Below, piece after piece: positions 1 to 7,615 of a stretch of 64,000 nt of DNA. A program made the translations under genes and the position numbers. The DNA is taken from contig NZ_RCCE01000002.1 of NCBI RefSeq assembly GCF_003663885.1, positions 62,001 through 126,000 of the forward strand. The letters run 5' to 3'. The DNA comes from Litoreibacter meonggei (GTDB lineage Bacteria; Pseudomonadota; Alphaproteobacteria; Rhodobacterales; Rhodobacteraceae). Positions within the stretch are counted from its first letter, which is position 1; every line of letters starts with the position of its first letter. The notes beneath the pieces were generated by a model, which was given only the letters and a program-made list of their open reading frames with translations, searched no databases and was not told the DNA's origin.

Positions 1-603
1 ATCCTTGGCTTTGCCCTCTGGGGCCGTGGGCTTTTCTGTGGCTGGTTGTGCCCGTTCGGCGCGATGCAAGAATTTGCGCATCACTTGGGCCGTCTTCTCC
101 GCCTGCCGCAGATCGAGCCGTCGGTGAGATGGGATCACCGTTTGAAATGGTTAAAGTACCTCGTGCTGGCGGGTCTGGTAGCAATCATCTTCACCGCACC
201 TGCCCGCCTCGACAAAGCTATCGAGGTCGAGCCTTTCAAAACCGCGATCACCACTTTCTTCATCCGCGAATGGTATTACGTGGCCTATGCCGTTGGCCTG
301 CTGGTTTTGTCTATGGTGCTGTTCAAAGGTTTCTGCCGCTACCTTTGCCCGCTTGGGGCCGTCATGGCGATTGGCGGGTTGGTCCGAGGCCGCGAATGGA
401 TCGCGCGCCGCGCTGAGTGCGGCTCGCCCTGCCAGCTGTGCCGCGTCAAATGCAACTACGGGGCGATCAAGAAAACTGGCGAGATCGAGTATTCAGAGTG
501 TTTCCAGTGCCTGGACTGCGTCACGATCCACGATGACGAGACGCAATGCGTCCCGCTGATCCTCGCCGCCAAGGGACGTAAAGTTGAGGTGGCTGCCCAA
601 TGA
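1..603 (+). CDS. NosR/NirI-family membrane iron-sulfur protein, 3' part
   Basis: The frame is open from the first base, so the gene begins upstream of the window and only the C-terminal ~200 residues are seen. Visible are two membrane-embedded cysteine motifs of the NosR type (CGWLCPFGA at the very start and CRYLCPLGA around residue 115), hydrophobic segments between them, and a cytoplasmic cluster-binding tail with CxxCxxxC followed by CxxCxxC. This is the polyferredoxin half of NosR/NirI proteins, which pass electrons across the membrane, in NosR to a periplasmic FMN domain. The stop overlaps the start of the ApbE gene by 4 bp, so the two are co-translated. The missing N-terminus would carry the FMN-binding domain. 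nosZ and the other nos genes are not in view, so a role in N2O reduction is only one possibility. Confidence 0.85.
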   Translation: MLGFALWGRGLFCGWLCPFGAMQEFAHHLGRLLRLPQIEPSVRWDHRLKWLKYLVLAGLVAIIFTAPARLDKAIEVEPFKTAITTFFIREWYYVAYAVGLLVLSMVLFKGFCRYLCPLGAVMAIGGLVRGREWIARRAECGSPCQLCRVKCNYGAIKKTGEIEYSECFQCLDCVTIHDDETQCVPLILAAKGRKVEVAAQ

Positions 604-1469
604 CTTTGAACCGCCGCCGTTTTCTGACAATCTCAGCCGCCTTCGCGGCCTTCCCTGCGCAGGCCAACAGTTGGCAGGGCCGCGCATTCGGGGCCGATGT
701 CAGCATCACGATCAACGGCCCGCGCGATTTGGCAAAACCAGCCCTCGCCGAAGCCCGACGAACCATTCGCGAAATTGAGCAATTGTTCAGTCTGTATGAT
801 CCTGCATCCAGCCTGTCCCGCTTGAACAACTCTGGCGCACTCGTCGATCCCGACCGTCGCTTCCTTGCGCTCATAAGAGCCTCCGATGACGCCTATCGGA
901 TCACCGGCGGTCTGTTCGATCCAACCGTGCAGCCATTGTGGCGCGCGCTTGCAGAAGGGCGCGATCTGACCGCCGCGCAGGCCGTAATCGGATGGGAGAG
1001 AGTCAACTTCGACACTGATCGGGTCACCCTTGGTGCTGGCCAATCATTGACGTTCAACGGAATCGCGCAAGGCTTTGCCACCGACCTCGTCACCGATGCG
1101 CTAACGCGCAGCGGCTTGACGAATACACTGGTTAACATCGGTGAGTATCGCGGCGTTGGCGGGCCATGGAGCATCGGGTTAAGCGATCCCGATCACGGCT
1201 ATTTCGGGACACGCGCGCTCACTACGGGTGCTGTGGCGACCTCAAGCCCCTCAGCGCTTAGTCTGGGTGCGCATGCTCATATTTTACACCCCACCGCGCG
1301 CCCTCGATGGTCAACGGTGTCGGTCGAAGCCGAGACCGCCACGATGGCCGATGCTCTGTCTACTGCGCTGGTTTTGGTACCGCGTGACAAGGTTGAAAGC
1401 ATCGCCCGCGCCGCGGGGCTTCGCCGGGTGACACTGGTGACGTTCGACGGCGATCTGACCACGATCTAG
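600..1469 (+). CDS. FAD:protein FMN transferase (ApbE/NosX-like)
   Basis: A 289-residue protein with an N-terminal twin-arginine signal (RRRFLTISAAFAAFPAQA), so it is probably exported by Tat. The rest matches the ApbE flavinyltransferase fold: FSLYDPASSLSRLN early on, a GIAQGFATD stretch matching the family's nucleotide-binding segment, and NIGEYRG where most ApbE proteins have a NIGG-type motif. Family knowledge: ApbE/NosX attaches FMN covalently to a threonine of periplasmic flavoprotein domains, including that of NosR. The 4-bp overlap with the NosR-like gene makes that protein the obvious client. NosX normally lies at the far end of nos operons, so direct NosR-ApbE adjacency is a little unusual. 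A hairpin follows the stop. Confidence 0.9.
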   Translation: MTLNRRRFLTISAAFAAFPAQANSWQGRAFGADVSITINGPRDLAKPALAEARRTIREIEQLFSLYDPASSLSRLNNSGALVDPDRRFLALIRASDDAYRITGGLFDPTVQPLWRALAEGRDLTAAQAVIGWERVNFDTDRVTLGAGQSLTFNGIAQGFATDLVTDALTRSGLTNTLVNIGEYRGVGGPWSIGLSDPDHGYFGTRALTTGAVATSSPSALSLGAHAHILHPTARPRWSTVSVEAETATMADALSTALVLVPRDKVESIARAAGLRRVTLVTFDGDLTTI

Positions 1470-1481
1470 CCCGACATGAAA

Positions 1482-1508
1482 AAGGCCCCGCCGAGGTGGC
1501 AGGGCCTT
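1482..1508. terminator. Bidirectional hairpin between convergent genes
   Basis: AAGGCCC (1482-1488) pairs with GGGCCTT (1502-1508) around a 13-nt GC-rich loop. It sits between the stops of apbE (plus) and coxM (minus). The U-tract is weak on the plus side. On the minus strand TTTTTC follows the stem. Confidence 0.6.
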
Positions 1509-1531
1509 GATATCACTTAGTGTAAATCGGA

Positions 1532-2314
1532 CTATGAAGCAGCCGCGACTGCCCGTTTGGTCATCACAGCAACCAGATGCGCGCGGTATTCGGCAGAGCC
1601 GTGCAAATCCGCGATCAAGTCGTCAGCGCTGACGCTCAGCCCCTCCAAAGCACCCGCCGAGAAGTCTTTCGACAGTGCATCTTCGGCAGCAGTCCAGCGA
1701 TGGACACCCTCGTTGGAAGCCCCTGTGACTGCCACCCGAACACCGTCCGCAGTCTTGGCTACGAACACCCCGACCAACGCAAAACGCGAGGCGGGTTGCA
1801 CGAACTTCTGGTAGTTGGCTTTCTCAGGGATCGGGAACTTGACGGCGGTGATGATCTCGCCCTCGTCCAATGCCGTCTCGAACAGGCCGACGAAGTAGTC
1901 ATCCGCCGCGATCTCGCGCGTGTTGGTCACGATGGTCGCACCAGAGGCCAACGCCGCCGCCGGATAACACGCGGACGGGTCATTATTGGCAAGCGAGCCG
2001 CCAATTGTCCCACGGCTGCGCACCGCCGGATCACCGATATTCACCGCCAGCTCGGACAACGCCTTGTAGCTGCCATCCGCTGCGACATCGTCATGAGTGG
2101 TTCCACCGCCGATGGTCAAAACACCGCCCGCAGAGGAAATGCCCTTCATCTCGGCCACGCCAGTCAGCGAGACCAGCTTTTCAGGGCTAGCCAAGCGTTG
2201 CTTTAGCGTGGGGATCAGGGTTTGCCCGCCCCCCAGCGCTTGCGCGTCTTCATTGCTTAACGCGGCGACGGCCTCGGCCACGGTTGCGGGACGCTCTATG
2301 TCAAATGCATACAT
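1532..2314 (-). CDS. coxM: CO-dehydrogenase-like medium subunit (FAD)
   Basis: 260 residues of the molybdenum-hydroxylase FAD-binding subunit family. It begins MYAFDIERPATVAEAVAAL and contains the FAD-pyrophosphate motifs (ALGGGQTLIP near residue 28 and TIGGSLANNDPSACYPAAAL near residue 105). The subunit carries electrons from the 2Fe-2S protein to the acceptor through FAD. It is the last gene of the minus-strand order coxG-coxS-coxL-coxM and lies 13 bp after coxL. The S-L-M order is that of form II enzymes (form I is M-S-L). The real substrate may not be CO; see coxL. Confidence 0.92.
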   Translation of the reverse strand: MYAFDIERPATVAEAVAALSNEDAQALGGGQTLIPTLKQRLASPEKLVSLTGVAEMKGISSAGGVLTIGGGTTHDDVAADGSYKALSELAVNIGDPAVRSRGTIGGSLANNDPSACYPAAALASGATIVTNTREIAADDYFVGLFETALDEGEIITAVKFPIPEKANYQKFVQPASRFALVGVFVAKTADGVRVAVTGASNEGVHRWTAAEDALSKDFSAGALEGLSVSADDLIADLHGSAEYRAHLVAVMTKRAVAAAS

Positions 2315-2327
2315 GTGCTCTCTCCTC

Positions 2328-4697
2328 TCAAGCGTTCTGCATAGCCGACCACACGCGGTGTGGGGTCATTGGCATGTCGATATGGGTGACGTTTTTACCG
2401 CCGGATTGCAACGCATCGATAACTGCATTGACCACTGTTGGAGGTGAGCCAATCGCTCCCGCCTCGCCACAGCCTTTCACACCCAGCGGGTTGTGCGTAC
2501 AGGCATTCCCTTGGCTGTGATCGACGGTGTAGAACGGCAAATCATCTGCGCGCGGCATCACGTAATCCATGTAGGACGCGCTCAGAAGTTGGCCGTTCTC
2601 GTCGTAGGTGGTGTTTTCTAACAGTGCCTGACCGATGCCCTGGCCCAAGCCGCCATGCACCTGACCGGTCACGATCATCGGATTGATGACATTGCCGAAG
2701 TCGTCCACAGCGGTCATGCTTTCCACCGAGACCTTGCCGGTTTCGGGGTCGACTTCGACCTCGCAGCAATAGGCACCAGATGGATAGGTGAAGTTGGCCG
2801 GATCATAGAACGCGGTCTCCTCCAAGCCCGGCTCGATATCTTCGAGCGGGAACTCATGCGGGATGTAGGCTTTCAGCGCCACCTCCCCAAAGGTCACCGA
2901 TTTATCCGTGCCAGCAACCGAGAACACACCGTCCTTCAGTTCGATATCGCCGTCCGAGGCCTCCAACATATGGGCCGCGATTTTCTTGGCCTTGTTGATG
3001 ATCTTCTCGGTGGCACGCACCACGGCGGAGCCACACACAGCCAGCGAGCGCGAGCCATAGGTCCCCATCCCGAACGGGATCTTGGACGTGTCGCCGTGCA
3101 CGATGTCGATGCTTTGCGGATCAATGCCCAGCATTTCTGCCACGACTTGCGGGAAGGCCGTCTCGTGGCCTTGGCCGTGAGAATGCGCGCCCACCATGAC
3201 AGACAGGTTACCCGTGGCGTTCACCCGAACCGTCGCGGCGTCATAGAGACCCACGCGGGATCCTAGCACGCCCACAAGGTTTGACGGCGCGATGCCGCAA
3301 GCCTCGATATAGGCGTTCACGCCGAAGCCGCGCAGTTTGCCTTTCTTCTCGCTCGCCTTGCGGCGGGCCTCGAAGCCGGCCATATCGGCGACCTTCTCCA
3401 TCTGGTCCATCAGCGCGTCGTAATTGCCGCTGTCATATTCCAGCCCTGCTGCACTCGCGAACGGATACTGGTCCGGTTTGATGAAGTTCTTCCGGCGTAG
3501 CGCAATCGGGTCCATGCCGATCTCGCGGGCCGCTTTGTCGATGACACGCTCCAGCGAGAACGTCGCCTCTGGCCGCCCAGCGCCACGATAGGCGTCAACG
3601 GGCGCGGTGTTGGTGAAGACCGCCTTCACGTTCACATAGATGTTGGGAACAGTGTAGTTGCCCGCCATCAAGGTGCCGTGCAGGAAGGTCGGCGTGGCAG
3701 TCGAGAAGTTCGACAGATACGCGCCGACATTGGCCATGGTTTCGGTGCGGAAGGCGAGGAAGTTGCCGTCCTTGTCCATCGCCAGCTCGATCTTGGTGAC
3801 GTGGTCGCGACCATGCGCGTCCGTCAGGAACGCCTCAGTGCGGTCAGCCGTCCACTTGACGGGGCGACCGATCTTCTTGGCCGCTGCCAGCACCAAGGCC
3901 TCTTCACCGTAGTGGTAGATTTTGGAACCAAAACCGCCACCCACATCAGGCGCGATTACAGTCAGTTTGTTCTCTGGGATGCCCAACACAAACGCCGAGA
4001 TCAAAAGCCGCGTGAGGTGCGGGTTCTGGGATGTGGTGTGCAGCACATATTCGTCGTTGGCGCGGTTGTATTGCGCCATGGAACAGCGTGGCTCCATCGC
4101 GTTTGGCACCAGACGATTGTTCACCAGTTCCAGCGTCGTGACGTGATGCGCGCCTTTGATGGCAGCATCCGTGGCGGCGCGGTTGTCTTCGATCCAGCCC
4201 CAGTCGAAGCACTGGTTGGTGCCGATCTCGTCATGCACATAGTGATCGGCCGCCAAGGCGTCCTTCATATTCACAATCGCGGGCAGTTCTTCGATGTCCG
4301 CCTCGATGGCCTCTACTGCGTCTTTTGCCTGCTCTACTGTCTCAGCGATAACAGCGGCGTAGGCATCCCCGACATGGCGGACCTTGCCGTGCGCCAAAAC
4401 GGGGCGCTTCGGCTCTTTCATCGGCTCGCCATCGCGTGAGTTGATCAACCAGCCCGCGGGGTTGCCGCCGACCTCGACGAAGTCCTCGCCAGTGAACACC
4501 GCCAACACGCCGGGCATGGCTTCCGCCGCCGAAGTATCGATGCTTTTGATCACACCATTGGCCACAGTCGAGCGGGCAAACACCGCCGCCGTTTGGCCGA
4601 ACATATTCATATCATCGCAATACTGACCTGTCCCGGTCAGAAAGCGGACGTCTTCGCGGCGCACTGTTGAGGCGCCAATTCCACCATCTTTGGGCAT
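2328..4697 (-). CDS. coxL: Form II CO-dehydrogenase-like large subunit (molybdenum hydroxylase)
   Basis: 789 residues, full length for the xanthine-oxidase-family molybdopterin subunit. The active-site loop reads AYRGAGR at residues 369-375, the form II signature; form I CO dehydrogenases carry AYxCSFR with the Cu-binding cysteine. The molybdopterin motif GGGFGSKI lies near residue 253, and GVKGCGEAGAIG, containing the catalytic glutamate, near the C-terminus. The enzyme oxidises its substrate with water at a Mo centre and passes electrons to CoxS and CoxM. Form II enzymes in roseobacters are not reliably linked to CO oxidation. With a PQQ alcohol dehydrogenase nearby, an aldehyde or heteroaromatic substrate is plausible (inference). 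No coxD/E/F maturation genes are in view. Confidence 0.93.
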   Translation of the reverse strand: MPKDGGIGASTVRREDVRFLTGTGQYCDDMNMFGQTAAVFARSTVANGVIKSIDTSAAEAMPGVLAVFTGEDFVEVGGNPAGWLINSRDGEPMKEPKRPVLAHGKVRHVGDAYAAVIAETVEQAKDAVEAIEADIEELPAIVNMKDALAADHYVHDEIGTNQCFDWGWIEDNRAATDAAIKGAHHVTTLELVNNRLVPNAMEPRCSMAQYNRANDEYVLHTTSQNPHLTRLLISAFVLGIPENKLTVIAPDVGGGFGSKIYHYGEEALVLAAAKKIGRPVKWTADRTEAFLTDAHGRDHVTKIELAMDKDGNFLAFRTETMANVGAYLSNFSTATPTFLHGTLMAGNYTVPNIYVNVKAVFTNTAPVDAYRGAGRPEATFSLERVIDKAAREIGMDPIALRRKNFIKPDQYPFASAAGLEYDSGNYDALMDQMEKVADMAGFEARRKASEKKGKLRGFGVNAYIEACGIAPSNLVGVLGSRVGLYDAATVRVNATGNLSVMVGAHSHGQGHETAFPQVVAEMLGIDPQSIDIVHGDTSKIPFGMGTYGSRSLAVCGSAVVRATEKIINKAKKIAAHMLEASDGDIELKDGVFSVAGTDKSVTFGEVALKAYIPHEFPLEDIEPGLEETAFYDPANFTYPSGAYCCEVEVDPETGKVSVESMTAVDDFGNVINPMIVTGQVHGGLGQGIGQALLENTTYDENGQLLSASYMDYVMPRADDLPFYTVDHSQGNACTHNPLGVKGCGEAGAIGSPPTVVNAVIDALQSGGKNVTHIDMPMTPHRVWSAMQNA

Positions 4698-4723
4698 GAA
4701 AATTCCTCCCTCTTATATCTGTA

Positions 4724-5209
4724 TTATTCGGCGGCGATGGCGCTGACGTCCTGTCCGGACGCGGCCATGATTGCCTTAACGATGTTGTGGTAACCCGTGC
4801 AGCGGCAGATATTGCCTTCAAGATACTCGCGCACCTCTGCCTCGCTTGGCTTGGGGTTGTCCTTCAGCAAAGCCGCCGCAGACATCACCATGCCCGGTGT
4901 GCAGAAGCCGCATTGCAGGCCGTGGTGCTCTTGGAACGCCGCTTGGATCACGTTCAGCGAGCCGTCCTCATTGGCTTGGCCCTCGATGGTTGCCACATCA
5001 GCCCCGTCAGCCTCCGCCGCAAACATAGTGCAAGATTTCACCGGCTTGCCGTCCACATGAACGACACAGGCCCCGCATTGCGAGGTGTCGCAACCGATAT
5101 GGGTGCCGGTCAGGTGCAGGTCTTCACGCAAGAAGGAGGACAGCAGCGTGCGCCCCTCCACCTCACCCGAGACGGACTTGCCGTTGATGGTCATCGTTAC
5201 TTTGGTCAT
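4724..5209 (-). CDS. coxS: CO-dehydrogenase-like small subunit (2 x 2Fe-2S)
   Basis: 161 residues with both 2Fe-2S domains of the family. The plant-ferredoxin-type N-terminal cluster has the motif CDTSQCGAC with a further cysteine in KSCTMF. The helical C-terminal domain has CGFCTPGM and CRCTGYHNI. It relays electrons from the Mo cofactor of CoxL to the FAD of CoxM. The start follows a purine-rich Shine-Dalgarno (GGGAGGA, minus strand at about 5213-5219). It is 26 bp upstream of coxL and 43 bp downstream of coxG in one minus-strand operon. Confidence 0.93.
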   Translation of the reverse strand: MTKVTMTINGKSVSGEVEGRTLLSSFLREDLHLTGTHIGCDTSQCGACVVHVDGKPVKSCTMFAAEADGADVATIEGQANEDGSLNVIQAAFQEHHGLQCGFCTPGMVMSAAALLKDNPKPSEAEVREYLEGNICRCTGYHNIVKAIMAASGQDVSAIAAE

Positions 5210-5252
5210 CCTATCCTCCCTTGGATATCTTTGTCTTCTCAGGCGCGGTCCG

Positions 5253-5774
5253 TCAGCTTACCAGCCGTTTGAACCAGCCTTTTTTCTTTGTCTCGTCATT
5301 GCCCCCGGCGGCATCTTCTTCTTCGCCCGCCTCGGGCGCGCCTACCGCGTTTTGGAAGTTGTTGAAGAACTGATCCGCCATCTTTTTGGCAAACCCGTCA
5401 ATGATGCGCGAGCCCAACTGCGCCAGCTTGCCGCCCACCTTGGCCTCGACCTCATAGTGCAGAATTGTCGTATCCCCTTGCGCCTCAAGGCGGACATCAG
5501 CGCCACCTTTGGCAAAGCCTGCGGCACCGCCCTTGCCCTCGCCCGAGATTGTCATGCTGACGGGTTCAACGATATCAGTCATCTGCACGGCGCCTTTAAA
5601 GGTCGCCTTCACAGGCCCCACCTTCTGCACGACTGTCGCCTCAAAGCCTTCATCGACCGAGCCGGACATTTCCTGACATCCCGGCACGCAGGCTTTCAAA
5701 ACTTCAGGGTCCAGCAAAGCGGCCCAGACAGTGGCTACATCGGCGTTGATTTCGCGGCTGTCACTCAGATTCAT
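5253..5774 (-). CDS. coxG: CoxG-like SRPBCC protein
   Basis: 173 residues of the CoxG/DUF1857 START-like family ([20 protein letters not shown], then [11 protein letters not shown]). It has a single ligand-binding SRPBCC domain of about 145 residues and a charged C-terminal tail. CoxG proteins are encoded with CO-dehydrogenase-type enzymes and are thought to bind the membrane and recruit the enzyme to it. No signal peptide is seen. Here it is the first gene of the cox group. An 88-bp gap separates it from the upstream MxaJ-like gene, so a promoter of its own or read-through from pedF are both possible. Confidence 0.88.
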   Translation of the reverse strand: MNLSDSREINADVATVWAALLDPEVLKACVPGCQEMSGSVDEGFEATVVQKVGPVKATFKGAVQMTDIVEPVSMTISGEGKGGAAGFAKGGADVRLEAQGDTTILHYEVEAKVGGKLAQLGSRIIDGFAKKMADQFFNNFQNAVGAPEAGEEEDAAGGNDETKKKGWFKRLVS

Positions 5775-5861
5775 GGCAGATTCCGTTTCCTTGTTATGGC
5801 TAGCCTACGGTCGCGCCCCGCCCCCGACTATGAGACTAAGGGTGTAGACGCAGGTGCAGCG

Positions 5862-6764
5862 TTAGCGGTCGGGGGGCTGAAAACTCAGCCCGTAACTCTC
5901 GTAGATTTTGGCGATCCGCCCGTCCTGCAACGCGTAATTGATGGCGTCATCGACAGCGTATGACAAGGGGCGATAGCGGAAATTGACCGCAACGCCCAAT
6001 GTCCACTTGCTAACAGCAAACCCCGCCAATGGCGGTTGATGGACAGCGGTGGTCTCGCTCAGGCCGTATTCCAACTGCCCCATCGGACCCATCGCGGCCT
6101 TGACCTCCCCTTGGTTAAGCGCGTTCATCGCAAGTGTCATATCCGCAAATCGTTGCACATGGGTGGACAGTTGCCCCCCTGCGAAGGACGACAAATAGAA
6201 GTCCGCAATCGAGTCGTTCTCAACCGCCACAGGGTCAAAGCGAAAGTAGGCCGGAACAGGCTTGTCGTCAGGGTAGCTCGCCTTGTCATAGGCAATCGCA
6301 ATAGACTCCGCGGCATACTGGCCGGTGAACACCACCTGCTCCACCCGACACTTGAACGCACTATCGTACGGAATGCGCATCATCACGTTGGACACCCGCC
6401 CGCCGATAACTGCGCCTTTCCAGACATTGTTGCGCAGGTCGGCATCAAGGTTTTCACCCGCAGCCACAAAGTTGAACCGCGCCTCCACGCCTAGATCCTC
6501 GGCAATCAGCTTTGCAACTTCAACGTCAACGCCGCGCGCCTTGCCTGCGTCCTCCCAGCTATAGGGTGGGTAGTTTTCATAGACCGCGAACAGCATGTGG
6601 CCTTGCTCTTGCAACACATCCAGTTCCTGCCCCACCACATCGCGCCCGACATTTTGCGGCCGCTCTTGCGGGACGTAATCCGCACAGGGATCAGCAGCGT
6701 GGGCCTGCCCGGCTAAAAGCAGGCCCACAACCACCAGGGAGAAACGTATTGCGCTAATCGGCAT
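5862..6764 (-). CDS. Quinoprotein-dehydrogenase-associated periplasmic binding protein (MxaJ/XoxJ-like)
   Basis: 300 residues with a Sec signal peptide (FSLVVVGLLLAGQAHA). The fold resembles solute-binding family 3: YENYPPYSWEDAGKARGVDVEVAKLIAEDL is the typical start of such proteins. Unlike amino-acid binding proteins it has no transporter genes of its own. Homologues are encoded beside PQQ alcohol and methanol dehydrogenases (MxaJ, XoxJ) and are believed to help assemble or activate them. It follows pedF with a 2-bp gap, so the two are co-transcribed. Confidence is high for the family, lower for its exact role. Confidence 0.88.
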   Translation of the reverse strand: MPISAIRFSLVVVGLLLAGQAHAADPCADYVPQERPQNVGRDVVGQELDVLQEQGHMLFAVYENYPPYSWEDAGKARGVDVEVAKLIAEDLGVEARFNFVAAGENLDADLRNNVWKGAVIGGRVSNVMMRIPYDSAFKCRVEQVVFTGQYAAESIAIAYDKASYPDDKPVPAYFRFDPVAVENDSIADFYLSSFAGGQLSTHVQRFADMTLAMNALNQGEVKAAMGPMGQLEYGLSETTAVHQPPLAGFAVSKWTLGVAVNFRYRPLSYAVDDAINYALQDGRIAKIYESYGLSFQPPDR

Positions 6765-6766
6765 TT

Positions 6767-7465
6767 TTAATGCGCAGCCGACAGGCCGATGGTCAGCGTC
6801 TCCGCTGCCGACTTGTAGGCGTCAGCAGTGCCGTCGATCAGGTTGGCAGCGCGGAAGGCCACGGAGTCTGCGACCGGCGCGCCGGAGAGGGTTTCAATAT
6901 TGCCAGCAATCTCGGTCAGGCGGGCTTTGATTGCATCCGCATCTGCACCGCTCGCATCGGTCGCGTAACCCGCTAGTTGATCGCGCATCGCTTTCAACTC
7001 GTCCGAGACCTCTTCCATTGCATCCCCATCGGGGCGGGTCTCGATAAAAGTGCGGATGGCCCATGCTGCATCTTGGCCAAGCAGCTCACCGAATGCTGGC
7101 ATTTTGGTGATCCCGTTTTGGGTGTAGCCGGTGCGGAACCGCTCTACGTACCATTCGTCGCCGTATTCCTCGGCCTCCAAAAAGCGCAGATCAGGGGCCA
7201 ACCCGCCCGAGACGACTTCCAACCCATGGCAGCGCGCGCAGTTCTGGTTGTATCCGGATGCGCCAATCTCAATGGCCTTGGTCCAAACTTCATCGCCGAC
7301 CACTGCCGCGCGATACGGGTTTTCAGTAAGCCATTCTTCCCCGTTCACAGGCAGTCCGGTCGTGTCGACGGGCTGCGGGTTAACATCGCCATGGGCAAAT
7401 GCCAAAGTCGTTGCAGCAAAGACGGCCCCTACCGCCATAATTCCTTTGAGTGATACGTTGTGCAT
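6767..7465 (-). CDS. pedF: Cytochrome c-550, PedF type
   Basis: 232 residues from the start at 7465, preceded by a GGGAGGA ribosome site; a longer frame to 7636 would destroy the signal peptide and is rejected. The signal (MAVGAVFAATTLAFA) is followed by the PedF hallmark AHGDVNPQPVDTTGLPV. The single haem site CARCH lies in GASGYNQNCARCHGLE, with distal methionine in KMPAFGE. PedF-type c550 accepts electrons from PQQ ethanol dehydrogenases. A C-terminal extension of about 90 residues after the cytochrome core, rich in Ala and Asp, is longer than the core needs. The start faces a divergent promoter region containing an inverted repeat. Confidence 0.92.
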   Translation of the reverse strand: MHNVSLKGIMAVGAVFAATTLAFAHGDVNPQPVDTTGLPVNGEEWLTENPYRAAVVGDEVWTKAIEIGASGYNQNCARCHGLEVVSGGLAPDLRFLEAEEYGDEWYVERFRTGYTQNGITKMPAFGELLGQDAAWAIRTFIETRPDGDAMEEVSDELKAMRDQLAGYATDASGADADAIKARLTEIAGNIETLSGAPVADSVAFRAANLIDGTADAYKSAAETLTIGLSAAH

Positions 7466-7536
7466 TCCTGTCCTCCCAGAACGGCGCCAATTCCCTTTAC
7501 TTGCTTTTATGGCAGCCCGCTCAGGTGATGATATTC

Positions 7537-7575
7537 GACTTTGGTTGCGGTCAGCGACGCTTCGCGACCAAAGTC
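7537..7575. promoter_or_regulatory. 13-bp inverted repeat in the pedF / ABC divergent promoter
   Basis: GACTTTGGTTGCG (7537-7549) and CGCGACCAAAGTC (7563-7575) match as an inverted repeat at 12 of 13 positions, with a 13-nt spacer. It sits in the 150-bp gap between the divergent starts of pedF (7465) and the PQQ-associated binding protein (7616). The right half contains the CGACCAAAG box also found upstream of the small cytochrome c and the quinoprotein dehydrogenase. It is a likely binding site for a dimeric activator such as the LuxR-type regulator at 17074 (inference). Confidence 0.55.
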
Positions 7576-7615
7576 TTATTCCGCCCACTTCGCCGGGCTT
7601 GCTAGCCTCCTCATC

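Noticed and set aside
1-1469. Annotation as a nitrous-oxide reductase (nos) cluster
   Set aside because: Only NosR-like and NosX-like genes are visible; nosZ, D, F, Y and L are absent from the window.
3678-4439. 253-codon plus-strand open frame
   Set aside because: It lies fully inside coxL on the opposite strand and has no domain features; long antisense frames are common in GC-rich genes.
2328-4697. Classification as a true (form I) CO dehydrogenase
   Set aside because: The active-site loop is AYRGAGR instead of the cysteine-containing form I motif, and gene order is S-L-M.
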